From Microbotryum silenes-acaulis (lineage: Eukaryota > Basidiomycota > Microbotryomycetes > Microbotryales > Microbotryaceae): a DNA stretch of 64,000 bases. Every line of letters starts with the position of its first letter. Within the stretch, counting starts at the first letter, position 1. Under the pieces are notes generated by a model. That model was given only the letters and a program-made list of their open reading frames with translations, was not told where the DNA came from and did not search any database. A program made the translations under genes and the position numbers. Where the stretch lies: the NCBI GenBank assembly GCA_003665825.1, contig QPFY01000017.1, positions 186,001-250,000 of the forward strand. The letters are read 5' to 3'. Positions 46,789-58,139 of this stretch are shown in pieces.

Positions 46789-47199
46789 TTCCCATGGATG
46801 TAAAGGGACTGATTTACTCCTGTGGCCTCCATTATAGGTGGAAGTGATGACGTGGACGCAGCTGCGCGCGGCGATGGAGGAATCGTTCTTTTGAGACGCT
46901 TATCATCGTCCCGATACCTTGTGTTGTTGATTTGGATCAGCGTTCTTGCATCGCAGTTGGAAAATAAGGCTGTAATGTATACCACCTTATGCCATCCTTC
47001 CGATATTCAGCAACAGCTGTTTTCGAGAAGAAATGCGCGTGCGAATCCTGACTCGGCTTGGACTTGGACCGGCCGCTGGATCGCTGGAACTCACGGTACT
47101 GTCACGGTGACGCGCGCGAATGCAGTTCGGTCAGGAGCACGGCGGCGTGTGCTTTCTTCCCGCCATCCTCGTCGTGCAGCACACTCGCACTTGACCAGC
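46789..47199. other. Intergenic, 411 bp
   Basis: Between the chromodomain gene stop and the GPC1 start. An open frame crosses it in phase with GPC1 but begins before any conserved sequence; I place the start at 47200. Confidence 0.4.
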
Positions 47200-49406
47200 A
47201 TGACCGACCCCACCCACGCTACCCTTCGAAGACGAAAGAACGAGCCTCTCGATGGAGCACAAGCCAGCACGCGCCAAGAAATAGCTGTGGGAGACGCCGA
47301 GTCGAGCAGCACGGCCCCAGCTGACGCGACGTCATCGTCACCTTCGTCCGAGCCATCGACCCCCTCGTCGCCTTCGTCGTCACCTTCGTCGTCGCATCAT
47401 CAACCGCACTACGGCGCACCTCTACGACCGACCCTATCCCGCTCAGCAACGAACGACTCGCCCACAGCCTCGTTCGAGCTCTCGGACGACGAGCCCATCT
47501 TCTCCGGTCTGCCCCTGCTGGACCTCTTCGTGCTCGTCGACGCCCACCTCGAGCTCTGGACGCGCGGGATCCGCCGCAAATCCGCCGACTGGCGCTCCAA
47601 AGCGGACAAGCTCGTCGAGGAATCCAAAGCCCGAGCTCAGAGGATCAAGTTGCCGCGAGTCGCGAGCGAGACGTTCCTCAATGGGATGAGGAGCGAGGAG
47701 AGTAATGGGGTGCTGAGCAGTCGCGATCGGGAACGACTGGAGAAGAGGGTCAGGGAGGTCAGGGCGAACGCCAAGGAACAGATGAGGAGGTTGAATCAGA
47801 AGTGGGAGCAGGAGTAAGGGCTTTCCATTCATTTTCCAGTATCGCGGGCAGTGGGCTGCTGTGGTCATCGAAGCCGAGACGGATCACTCTGGCGCAGACA
47901 GCTGATCGCTGGCGGTTTACTCTTGATCCTCGCTGAGCAGGAAGACTGTCCGGCTACGTGACAAGGTAAGGATCATCTCACGTACACACGCGTCAGGTCA
48001 CTGGGGACCGGACGGTCAGGGCTTATCTATCGAGGACCGAGTTTCGAAGGCGCCGAGGTGGTCAGTTTGCTGACCCTCTTCATGGCCTACCGCATCAGAT
48101 CTCCTTCTTTTCAGGTGTCATGAATGTTCTGATTTCGGCTCTGCTTCTTGGATTCGAGCCGACCTGGATTCCCGCATGGTATAGCGCCCAAGTGATGGCC
48201 TATCTGCCCTTGCGCGTCTACACGTACAAGAAGCGGTCCTATCACTAGTCAGTTGCCAGCGAATCCCGCCCAGTCGAGTGATGTTCGCCCGAGCTGACTT
48301 CACTTTTATATTCCCAGCTTCCTGTTCGATCTGTGCGCTCATGATCATCGTTCACTCGCGATGAAATATCTCGGCTGGGTGTGCTCATGTTTGAAGTTTT
48401 CTCTTCCTCTCTCAGGTGCTACGCCATCAACGGCCTCTGCCTTGTTTATGTAAGCCATTGAATCTCCTCCCAGTCACCTCTCTGAACTCAACAATATGTG
48501 CTCTCCTCCCAGCTATGGATCTTGCCCGGGAATGTATTCCTCTTCCAAGCTTGTTATGGCTTAGCGCTTGGCTCGCTTGGAACGGCGATCGCTACCTGGC
48601 GCAACTCGCTTGTGTTCCATTCGCTCGACAAGGTCATCTCCCTCGCCATCCACATCTTTCCTCCCTTCGTCTTCACGACGATCCGTCACTTTTACCCCAA
48701 CGCCGAGGCTCGATACCCAGCGCTTGTCCACCTACCCGACCTTCAGTCGTGGTCTGCGCGATGGAAGAGCATGGCCGTGTGCATGTTCACCTATCTCATC
48801 TGGCAGGCGCTCTACTTCCAGTACATTATCGTCGCTCGCAAGGAAAAAATCAAGCAAGGACGCGCGACCTCGTTCACGTTCCTCATCAACGACCGCAAGC
48901 GGTTGATCGGCAAGATCGCGGCCAAGGTGCGACCCGAACGACGCGAAGCCGCCTTCATCTTTGGTCAAGCCGTCTACACGCTCGTGACGCTCCTGATCCC
49001 CATTTTTGGGCTCTACGACTCCAAGTTCTGGTCGTCCGTCTACCTGCTCACGCTCTTCGCGGTGTCGGTATGGAACGGTGCGTCGTTCTACATGGAGGTC
49101 TTTGCGCGCAAGTTCGAAAAGGAGTTGATCGCGTTGCGGCGCGAGTTCGAGGCGCAGCAAGAGATCTTGTCCAAAACTTCGAGTGGGATCTTGGGGGCGG
49201 GAAGTGTCGACATGTCGAGGAGTGCGAGTCAGGCTGACTTGCCTACGACGGTTGCCGAGGTTGACGACGAGGTCGACGAGCGTGAAAAGGCAGACGGAGC
49301 AGAGATGGATGGGGAGGCTTCGGGAGTGTTGGTCGAAGGTGTAGCAGGTCAAGACTTGGTCATGGTCGATAAAGAGGGCATGAAGCTGCCGATAGGAGGT
49401 GAGTGA
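47200..49406 (+). CDS. GPC1: Glycerophosphocholine acyltransferase, Gpc1 family
   Basis: Polytopic ER membrane enzyme that acylates glycerophosphocholine to lyso-PC in the yeast PC remodelling cycle. Exons 47200-47813, 47941-47965, 48099-48247, 48318-48332, 48416-48449 and 48513-49406 give 576 residues in frame. The N-terminus is Ser-rich; then RKSADWRSKADKLVEESKA, KTVRLRDKISFFSGVMNVLI, AYLPLRVYTYKKRSYHYFLF and DLCYAINGLCLVYLWILPGN, the hallmark block TWRNSLVFHSLDKVISLAIH, FFPF-type helices and SVWNGASFYMEVFARKFEKE. Exon 4 is only 15 nt and exon 2 only 25 nt. A strong GTGAGT at 49399 could start another intron, replacing the last residues by an exon ending near 49555. Confidence 0.9.
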
Positions 49407-49812
49407 TTATCCATGCGCCCCTATTCATCCTGTTGTATATTGGTTCGGGAGCACTTGACTGTTTCGAGGCTTGATTTGCTACCTGCTGTGAAAGGATTGA
49501 TCATGTGTCCCCATCCTTCGGTCCTTCGGTGCTGAATGGTGGCAGAGAAGAATTAGAGCGACGTCTGTGCCGGACTGGTGCGACCAAGGCCTGCTGCCGG
49601 AGAAGGTCCGTGCGAGCAGCCAGCCCGATCTGAGCAGTAGGAGAGTATCTGAGCCGGCCTCAAGTGCAAGTGTCGAGCACTTTGACGGGCTTCAACTCTT
49701 CCCCCACCCCGGCACCACCTCATCTCCTCGTCATGGCCGTAAGCATCTTCATCGCCGAGCATGTACCACCAATAACCACCACCAGAAGCTCATCCTCTGC
49801 TGTGATTCCTGC
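49407..49812. other. Intergenic, 406 bp
   Basis: 3' side of GPC1 and promoter of the bL12m gene. May contain a short final GPC1 exon ending near 49555. Confidence 0.4.
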
Positions 49813-50715
49813 ATGCAGGCTCGTGTCGTTCTTTCGCAAACGCTCGCTCGCGTCGCACCGGCCTCGACACGGTACATTGGCCCGATCTGAAGGGGTTTCG
49901 CTCACTTTGATCGGTACTGACCAGCTGCATCTCATCATAACCTTCCCCCAGGACACTCGCCCCTCGCTGGTCCGCAGCGCGATCGTTCTGCAACTCTTCC
50001 TCCTCGCGAGCCGAAGCGACCTCGACCGCCGCTTCCTCGACACCACCGCCGCCGCCTTCCAACTTGTCCCCCAAGATCTCGCAGATCGTAGACCAGATCT
50101 CGACTTTGACCCTGTTGGAGGCCGCCGATCTCGTTGATGCTCTCAAGGTGCGATTTCGCAATTTTCGAGTCAGGCCAGGCTTCTGCTTGCCCTGCTTCTG
50201 CACGCTGCTCGAGTGATCCCTTGAACTGAGCATCTCTTCTCCAACGCTGAACCAGACACGACTTAACATCACCGACGTCGCGATGCCGACCATGTCCGCA
50301 CCCTCAGCGAGCGCCGCCGCTGCGCCCGTCGCCGAGGAAGTCGCTGCGGCCGCACCAAAGGAGAAGACCGTGTTCAACGTCACGTTGAAGGCGATCGACG
50401 CCGCGCAAAAGGCCAAGGCGATCCGTGAGGTCAAGGCCTTGATGCCCAACATGAACTTGGTCGAGGTCAGTCGAGGCGTTCGATGCAAGAACTTCCCGAT
50501 CTTGCGCCGAACGACCGTGGTTCCGTATTCCATCGGAAGGGACGGGCGATACTGACCTCAGACATCTTCGTTTCTCCCCTGTCTTCCTCGATCCACAGGC
50601 CAAAAAGTTCGTCGAGTCGTTGCCCAAGGTGCTAAAGGAAAACGCGACCAAGGAAGAAGGTGAAAAACTGCAGGCCTTGTTCAAGGCGATCGGCGCCGAG
50701 GCGACGCTCGAGTAG
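49813..50715 (+). CDS. MNP1: Mitochondrial ribosomal protein bL12m
   Basis: Stalk protein of the mitochondrial large ribosomal subunit; recruits translation factors. Exons 49813-49871, 49952-50147, 50256-50465 and 50599-50715 give 193 residues in frame. Exon 1 plus the start of exon 2 form a clear presequence (MQARVVLSQTLARVAPASTR then TLAPRWSAARSF). The N-terminal dimerisation domain reads SPKISQIVDQISTLTLLEAA DLVDALK; an Ala/Pro hinge follows; the C-terminal domain is EKTVFNVTLKAIDAAQKAKA IREVKAL and AKKFVESLPKVLKENATKEE with the end EATLE. All blocks match bacterial L7/L12. The symbol follows the yeast orthologue. Confidence 0.95.
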
Positions 50716-51359
50716 ACGCGTGGATCGGTGCACGGAGTCTTACTTGTAATAAGAGATATTCCAAATCTCAAAACCTGCCGTTATGGTCAAGTTTCGAGTT
50801 TGGTTCGGCCGGCCAACACATATGGCGCGGTGATCGCGATCGGGAAACCGGAAAACTTGCTACTCTAGTGACGCCTCGCGCGAGACGGCAGGCTTGCGAG
50901 CACACTTCGCTTATTTTCGCATCTGGTATGCAGGACGAAGCTCGACATGAAACGGAATCTCGTCTGTCATCTTTCAGCACCAGAGGTGCCTTTAAGAGAT
51001 TGTTCGGTCCCTCTCTGAGCCGAGTAAGAAGAGGGGAAATTAGGGCGGTCACACATGGTCATAACCAGAAGAGAGCTATGCTACCAAGCTGATGACGGTA
51101 GAAAGATCTTTTGAGAAAAGCGATAGATGAGAACGAGAACGATAAACCGGTGGACCTAAAGAACCCAAATGAACAAGACAGGAAAACTACGTTTGCGAAT
51201 GCGATGGGAGTAAGAGAGAAAGGAGAAAGTGGACTATGTACACAACAACGAGCCCTTACAGGGGGCAATGCGATGCGAGGTCGGAATAACCCAAGAGGGT
51301 GAAGAGTCTGGGGGATGAGGGCTGGTCGGAAGAGAAGTCTGTGGCGAAGGTAGGGTAGC
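50716..51359. other. Convergent intergenic, 644 bp
   Basis: Between the stops of the bL12m gene and the Rab-like gene. No coding signal or structured RNA recognised. Confidence 0.5.
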
Positions 51360-53490
51360 TCATGCGCAGCACCATCCTGCGGTCGCAGGGTTGGGCGTGT
51401 CGTCCCGCAACATGATCGAGCCGCGGCTGCGCAGGATTCGAGCCGATTCGATCTGCGCTTTGCGTTCCACCAGTCGCTGTGTGATGTGAACAAACATCTC
51501 CTCCACGCCTAGAAACATATTGTAAGTCGTCGTTCGTTAGCTTCTGTTTGGTCCATACCTGACTGAAGGAGTCGTATGCGGGAATGACTCACCGATGTCA
51601 TCTTTGGCGCTGACTTCAGTCACTTCGATGGGGCAGGCATTGACGAGGCGATCGATACGAGCTGCCTCTTCCCTCTCCACGTCTTCGGCAGCCCGGCGTT
51701 CATCATCCTCGTTCCGACTCCTGCTTCGACCGGCGAGCCCCAATGATCCCAGGCTCAGGCTCATCTTGCTGCCACTGCGACTCATGTTCTCGCTCGTCGG
51801 CGCCAACGAATCGTGCACACTCAGGGTACTCGAGCTGTTCGTCCCGAGACCGATGGTACCTCCTGATGGCGCGTTGGTAGCGGCAAGCGTTGCGACGGTT
51901 GGTAAACTACCCAGCTTTGTGCTCATCTTGCGAACCCGTGCACCCAACGAGTCGTGGACGGGCTGGGCAGTCGACAGTGGGCTGAGAGGTGATGTCGTTG
52001 CGATCGTGGAACCGTTGGGGATGAGAAGTCCTGGAATACTTCCCTGTCGTGCTCGTGTTGACGCTCGGGATCGATTGGGCGACGAAGGTGAGCTCTCCCG
52101 CTCACGAGCGTTGAGTGGGGTGTCGTCGTCGCCGCGATCGAGCTCGTCGGCCCACTGTGCGATTTGGCGCTGCGCATCGACGAGTTTGACTTGACGTTGG
52201 CCTGTCAAATCCAGCTTCGACCCAACCACGTGGATGATAAGATCCGGGGCCATGTTTCTGCGCAGTTCTGCACGGGGCGGAGCATGGGTGTGAATAATAG
52301 AACCGAGTATCGATCGCGCCGACGCTGTCTCTTACCATCCATCCATAACCGGATGTCCAAGAAACTTTTTTCGTTCGTGATATCGTACACCAATATGGCT
52401 GCTAGTGCGCCTCGATAGTATAGAGGAGCTGTGGGCATCCACAAGTCAGCATTGCGCGCCATCCAACCTCCACATCCGGTGTGTACTCACCCATGCTACG
52501 GAAGCGCTCCTGCCCGGCCGTGTCCCAGATCTGCAACCGCACCTTGCAGCCTTCAACCACCAATCGCTTGGCCAAGAAGCTTGCACCAATGGTCGACGTG
52601 AGCGAGTAACTGAAAACACCCGTTGTATACCGGTGGACGAGCGAGGTCTTGCCAACGCCTTGGCTGCCGACTGATCATGGGGGAGCAGTGGTCACGACGT
52701 CAGCCATGACCTCCCGTTCACACACTCGGCTGCACATCGTATGAGACTCACGGATTACGACTTTGGCCTCGAGCTGGTTCGCTGGGTCTCCACCAGATGG
52801 GCTCTGCGGGTTGCCAACCGTGAGCGAGTTGGGCCCGTAAACCTTGGTCGACTGCCGCCTCGCGCGAGGCGGTCTTGCATGGTTCTGCACGGCGGGGGAG
52901 GTGACGATGGTGGGGGGAGAAGGTGTTCGTGACAGACTCGGCTGTGTGCGGTGTCGCTTCGAGATCGTCGGCGTGCCTTGCTCGTCGGTGTCGTCAGGCG
53001 CGCTATGTGGGGTGGCGGAGGTCGACGCTGCTGAGGGGTCTGCGGGGATCTCGGCGATGGCAGGGAACTGGAACGTGGTCGGGGAAGCAATGGTGACGGA
53101 TACGTTGGAGTCGATGGTGGGGAAGAAGGGTTGCGGGTTCGCGTTCGACGTCGTGGCCGATCCGACGAGTTCGGAAGGCGACTGATCGATCGCGACGGTT
53201 GGAATCGCAGTCGTCCCAAGCTCCGAGATGGCCGGTATGAAGCGTTCCTGTGCCTTGAGGGTCGCAGTCGAGAGGGACAGCGACGTGACGGGGGGTGGGG
53301 ATGCCGGTATGGGTGCAATACGAGGCGATACGAGCGAGGCGTCGTCATCGTCGTCGGTAGTCAGTGAGCCGGACCCGCTGGTCGAGCTAGACCGCGAAGA
53401 CACGCCGCTGGGATTCGCGGCGGCCCAGGTCGGTGAGACCGAGACCGGCACCGACACCGGCTGCAATGGCGCATCGAGGAGGATGGCCAT
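51360..53490 (-). CDS. Rab/Ypt-like small GTPase with N-terminal extension and large internal insertion
   Basis: Exons 52752-53490, 52491-52670, 52336-52428, 51593-52267 and 51360-51508 give 611 residues in frame, against about 200-220 for usual Rabs. About 240 Ser/Pro/Thr-rich residues precede AKVVILGSQGVGKTSLVHRY (P-loop). Then TSTIGASF (switch I threonine), [20 protein letters not shown] (switch II), ILVYDITNEKSF, and WMDELRRNMAPDLIIHVVGS KLDL (G4, with SKLD in place of NKxD). An approximately 160-residue Ser/Thr-rich insertion separates G4 from the G5 motif EVSAKDD. The C-terminus ends GWCCA, a plausible prenylation site of the CC type. Vesicle-traffic role by family; which Rab subgroup is unclear. 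Confidence 0.85.
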
Positions 53491-55159
53491 CGTGTGGCAC
53501 AACAAAGCCGAGCGAGTCACGTTCGAGTAGGTAGATGCACGGGGGTGACACGTCCGGGTGGAGATCGCGCTCGGCCCAACCGCTGCACTTGTAACTCGAT
53601 CTGGAGCACCGCACCCGCGCCTGTGCAAGCTGTACTTGGCGAACGCGGTGTCGCGCGCGATCAACGTGGCGCACGCAGACGGATCGCAAGTGCACACGAA
53701 GGAGAGGTCGTGAGACCCGAAGGCGGTGGGTGTGGCAGCAGTGAGATAGGGTATCGAGCGTCGAGGGACGGCAAGTGGGTACACGTCTCGTTCCCAAGAG
53801 CGGCGGCGATCTGCCCTCAAAGAGCAGCACGCACGGTCGTCGGCTGTGAACGTCCGGCACGCGTGACGGCAATTTAGCACAGGGTCCTCACCGCTTCGAG
53901 AAGATCGATGCACCTGTAGCGCCTACCTAGTGCGACGTCGCGATCGTCAGCCAAAGTAGAACCTGTAGTAAAGGTACCTGCTATCCTAAGTACCGAGGTG
54001 CTGGACTCGAGCACGAGCACAACGCCACAAGATGGACGAGGTGGGAAGGAAGGAACCCACCGTTCAACGTTCAACAATGCCCAGCAACGGCTCCCAGCGC
54101 GATATTATTGAAAAGAGGCCCCTGCCAGCCCGCCAGCCCCTGCCCAGCCCAGTCGACCTCGAGCTCGTCGGCGTGTCGACAGTTCTTTTCATGAACGCGG
54201 GCGCGGCCTCGTAGGCGCGCGAAGCTTTCGAGGATTCTGATTGTTCCTTTGCAAATTCAGCGCCCGAAAGGCTATGGGGCTGATTGGTTTTCTTCTGCTT
54301 CTGTTTTTGGCTCCAGCCGGCCATTGGCAAGCTCGAAGAGGAGTGCATTGCGCTCAGGCGCATTCCAAGTTCTGCGTTGAGCTCCGAGATGCACCGAGTG
54401 TCAACTTGAAATCCAACATGCGCCGAGAACCAGGTTTACGGCGGGGACCTCTGACTCCGTTCAGAGCACATAATTTGGCTGCCCACCCCTGAACATTCGG
54501 ACGTGTACGCTTCTCACGCCTGATCCGCCTCGCGCGCGCGGCGCACGCCGGTGGCAACTGACGTCACTGCACCTTCGTCAAAGCAGGGGCTGTCGGCGTT
54601 GGTGGTCCCAGCTGGCCAGCAGCCACACACGTGCTGGGAGCGAAGGCCGCTGAGGGGAGGATGCAGTACCGAAGCAAGTCAAAAGCCATGACATAGAGGG
54701 TCTTTGTGTCCGGGTACGCCGCACTCTTGATGTTGCATCACTGGCCCAAGCAACCTCCTGGATCAACTCCGGTGGCAACGACAACAACAACGCGCATTCA
54801 ATAGACTCCGAACACGGATCTCGATCGCGATCAGCGATCTTGATCATGTGACCCGCTGGCGCGCGTGCACGCAGGCCAGGCTCCAGGCGCCGCCGCAGGA
54901 TTCAGTTCAGCACCTCGCCACTCGCCCGTCATCGTCGAGGGTTGATTACTCTTGGGGAGAACAATCATTACAGATGCAAGTGAATAATGAGGTTATTGAA
55001 TATTGGATAGGCACAACAGTGGCCACAGAACCTGCGAGAACCTAGTTGGGTTCAAAGGACGACCTATACTCAAACAAACAAACTTCTGAGCGCTTTCAGG
55101 GTATACAGATGACGACATCCATCACTCTGGGAACATCGCGAGGCCCACCCACGTCAATA
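53491..55159. other. Long intergenic region, about 1.7 kb
   Basis: Upstream of the Rab-like gene. No supported coding region. It contains a small GTACCT/AGGTACC-rich patch at about 53925-54000 and a perfect CRE palindrome at 54559-54566, listed separately. Confidence 0.5.
54559..54566. promoter_or_regulatory. Perfect CRE palindrome TGACGTCA
   Basis: The 8-bp consensus for Atf/CREB bZIP factors, about 1.07 kb upstream of the Rab-like start. One other exact copy noticed in the window (7193-7200) lies inside coding sequence. Chance occurrence is quite possible in 64 kb. Confidence 0.35.
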
Positions 55160-56515
55160 TCATTGGGTAGGATAATGATAAGAAGACCCGACAAAATGGG
55201 CATTGACCGGCCAGTTGCCGTATGCAGCGCTTTCGCGCGAAGGAGCCATCGCGCATTCGCGCGGAAGAAAGGGTCCCGCCGAGTCTACCATAGCCGAGGG
55301 CACGGGACCGATGGTATCATAAAGAATTTCCCCGCCGCGACGATTCTCGGCCAAACAGGTGTACGACGCCCTCTGCGTATTTTCATGGGGTTCGCGCACT
55401 GGTTGTGCATAGTAGTGCTGGTGCGAAGCTGATGCCGAGGGCATGTTCGCATGGTGGGCGTCCGGCAACGAGTACAAGAAGGAACCGGACTTGGGTGGGA
55501 CAAGTTGCGAATAGGCTACGTATTCCGTCGGCTGAGATTGCCGAAGATGCTGCTGCTGTTGTTGGTGCTGTAGCGGGTCTTGTTCGGGACCCTGGGGCAT
55601 GTATGAAGTGTACACCGGCGAAGCGATGGGCGAAGCGATGGGCGACGACCAGGCGAGGCCATTTGGAGGCTGGGCATGCTCGAACGGTGCAACAAGGCCC
55701 GACGGAAGAGTCCTCGTAGTGTGCAGGTCATTGTACAACAGTGAAGGATCTTGATTCGATGAACCTGAGGCGTGCGAGAACGATCCACTGATACTCGACG
55801 AGCCAGAATGATAGGGCGGGTAGGTTGTGGCCGGGGTCGGATAAGCGGAGGCCGAGGGCGACTGGTACTCGGCTGTCGAGGAGGTCGACGAGGTAGACGT
55901 GCGGGGCAAGCTGATGCTGAGGTTGTAGCGCTGCTGAGGGCTTGTAAGGCAGTCCTCGTATTCGTCACCCTCCGTGGGCGACGGGAGGCTGCTGGCGCCG
56001 AACCTTTGATCGCTGACGCTGTGGGATCTCAGGGTGGGACTTGACACCGAGCATGCGTCACGTCGACTTTGCGATGACGAGCCTTGGGTCGGCAAAGACA
56101 TATTTTGCCCGCCATCGATGGTTGGTGTGTAGCTCTTGGCGAACAGGTATTGGGCTGGTTCTGCCGGCTGCGCGGTCGGGTAGGAAGGGAGGCGCAGCGG
56201 TCGATTCAGATTGGTGGGCGAGGTAATCGACGATGTGAGCAGGGACGGAAGCAACGCGCGTCGCTCTTCTCCATACTGCGGCTCGAATGAGGGCGGCACA
56301 AAGCCTTCGAAAGACGGCACTCTATCCGCTGATCCGGTCGCTTTGCCGGAACTAGGAGGCGAATGGGAGGAAGAGCCTTGGGCGCTGGTTGAATTGCGAC
56401 TTTCCGGCCGGTTCCTCGCCTTGCGAGTGATGAGATGCAGTCGAGATTTGTCCTGCCGAGTGAAGTACCCAGAAGGATGGCTATCGTGAGGGTCGAGGGA
56501 ATGTTCGTCCACCAT
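55160..56515 (-). CDS. Ser/Pro/Gln-rich hypothetical protein, about 451 residues
   Basis: Single long open frame. The start MVDEHSLDPHDSHPSGYFTR has a good context; an in-frame ATG 87 nt upstream (56602) is possible. The protein is low in hydrophobic residues and rich in Ser, Pro, Tyr and Gln, with a Q-run (QHQQQQQHLRQ) and a short tandem repeat IASPIASP. No DNA-binding domain or catalytic motif is visible. Likely intrinsically disordered, perhaps a transcriptional regulator (guess). Confidence 0.6.
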   Translation of the reverse strand: MVDEHSLDPHDSHPSGYFTRQDKSRLHLITRKARNRPESRNSTSAQGSSSHSPPSSGKATGSADRVPSFEGFVPPSFEPQYGEERRALLPSLLTSSITSPTNLNRPLRLPSYPTAQPAEPAQYLFAKSYTPTIDGGQNMSLPTQGSSSQSRRDACSVSSPTLRSHSVSDQRFGASSLPSPTEGDEYEDCLTSPQQRYNLSISLPRTSTSSTSSTAEYQSPSASAYPTPATTYPPYHSGSSSISGSFSHASGSSNQDPSLLYNDLHTTRTLPSGLVAPFEHAQPPNGLAWSSPIASPIASPVYTSYMPQGPEQDPLQHQQQQQHLRQSQPTEYVAYSQLVPPKSGSFLYSLPDAHHANMPSASASHQHYYAQPVREPHENTQRASYTCLAENRRGGEILYDTIGPVPSAMVDSAGPFLPRECAMAPSRESAAYGNWPVNAHFVGSSYHYPTQ

Positions 56516-57469
56516 GAACCATGAAAAGGTGATTGTTGGGGTGTATGGGCGGTGGAAGTAGGGGCGGTGGGGAGTGGGAGGAAAGATACACTGGTCAGTC
56601 AATCGGATAAGACTGGTAGCGATCGCGCGATCTCATGATCTCGTATGAGACAAGCCCGACGAGGGGGCGTCTTGTCGCTAACGCTACGAAGGGGCCGCAT
56701 GCTACATAGTCATCCCGCAGGCCGAAGCGAGGCCATAGCCAAGTCGATATTGGCGAGGCATCGCAGAAAACAGGGGGACATCTTGATGGCTTACGAGAAC
56801 ACAACGAAGCCTGCATTCGAGCCTTTCCTCTCCCCCGATCGCCTGCGGTCAGAGAGCCTCCTTCTCAACGAGGGAGGGAAAAGGGGAAACAAGGAAAGAA
56901 CAAAGGTGAAGGGGGCACCGAATACCCGAAAAGAAAATAAGAAACCCCAAAAGTATAGGTCAGTGACATTCTGCTAGAAAATAGGGTCCGCACAGCCGAC
57001 TGGGAACCAGGACGACGCGGCTCAGTATGGGGATGAAGCCCCTAATTACGGCGGGACGCGCCTCTACAAGGCACCAAGCAACCATCAGAGTGCGACAGGT
57101 CGCCGAGGCAAAGACGGCGCATATCGACCTCGACGAGGAAAGCTCTGTCCCGAGCAGACAGGACAATGCCCTCGATAAGGCAGCGGCCAGGCCTGCTCAA
57201 CTTGAAGCGAAATGTTACGAAGCCTTTGGACTGGGACGCGCCTTGCGGCAGCGGCGGAAGGCACCGAAGCGAGCCTGCCCCCTGCACGCACCATCTCCGG
57301 GCGTGCCGTTGGTCGATGTGACCACTGACGAGACATTCGAGGACTGAGCCAGAATTGATACTCACGTGAAGTTGTAGTAGCTTAATTGCCGTATGAAGCT
57401 GCTGAGCCTGTAGGGACGTGCATGGCGAACCCAAATACAAGGTGTCATTAAAAATTGCGAGATCGAAAA
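56516..57469. other. Intergenic, about 950 bp
   Basis: Upstream of the 56515 gene. Opposing open frames at 57027-57440 look like mutual shadows; neither has recognisable character. Confidence 0.4.
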
Positions 57470-58139
57470 TTAAGGTTCGGCGGCGCAGGCACTCGGCGGC
57501 AGGTCAGAAGCAGCACACAAATCGGCTCGGGGGTCGCTTCGGCGCGTCGGAGGTTGTAAAGTGAGATAGGGTGGCAGCACGGAGCGACTGAGTTGAGACC
57601 CGAGGCTGAAGCACTGCCCAGCGTGCCGGACGTGTGTCTCGTCATCGACAAAGCACGGTTGAATCGAAGCGATGGTCGCCACCTGGCCCCTCGAACAGAG
57701 AGTTCGCTCTCGGCTTGGCGCGGCGGATCTTCTCCACGGAGCAGTCGGCACCGCGGCGGCCGAGCTGGTGCGCCCGAGTGGTGGTGGTCGTCGCTGATGC
57801 CGCGGTCGCAGGCGCGTTTCACCGCGATCGCGAGGTGTAGACGTCCATCTCGAGCGGCGAAAGAAATAGAGAAAGGTAATGTAGGACTTACGAACGGAAG
57901 TCCCACTTGGGAGACAGCGCGACTCGAGCCCGCTCTTCGTCGCAGGTGATCTCGAACGCGCTGTTGCTAATCCATCGAAGCGAGTCAGCGTCGTGCGGAT
58001 TGTCGAGCAAGCTGTGGAGCGCAGATCGCCGAGGCGCGACAAAATCAGCAGACCGAGATGTGAAGAACTCTGAAAAGCAATGCAGTTGGACTTACTCCCA
58101 CAGACGCTCGATGAATTGAGAACGGGGTGCCTTGGTCAT
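57470..58139 (-). CDS. HSF-type DNA-binding domain remnant or divergent HSF-like protein
   Basis: Exon 1 (58096-58139) encodes MTKAPRSQFIERLW; after a GTAAGT intron, exon 2 (57892-58011) gives DLLDNPHDADSLRWISNSAF and EITCDEERARVALSPKWDFRS. This follows the HSF-domain pattern F-I-x-K-L-(W/Y)-x-M-L ... I-x-W ... F ... V-L-P. The recognition helix (S-S-F-V-R-Q-L-N-x-Y-G-F) that should come next is not found after the following donor; the only open continuation is Arg/Ser/Pro-rich, ending at 57470. Either the gene is degenerate, the next splice is misread, or it is a divergent family. Gene end uncertain. Confidence 0.4.

Noticed and set aside
57027..57440. Overlapping 106- and 132-residue frames on opposite strands
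   Set aside because: They mirror each other in GC-rich sequence; no start context, domain or splice structure favours either.
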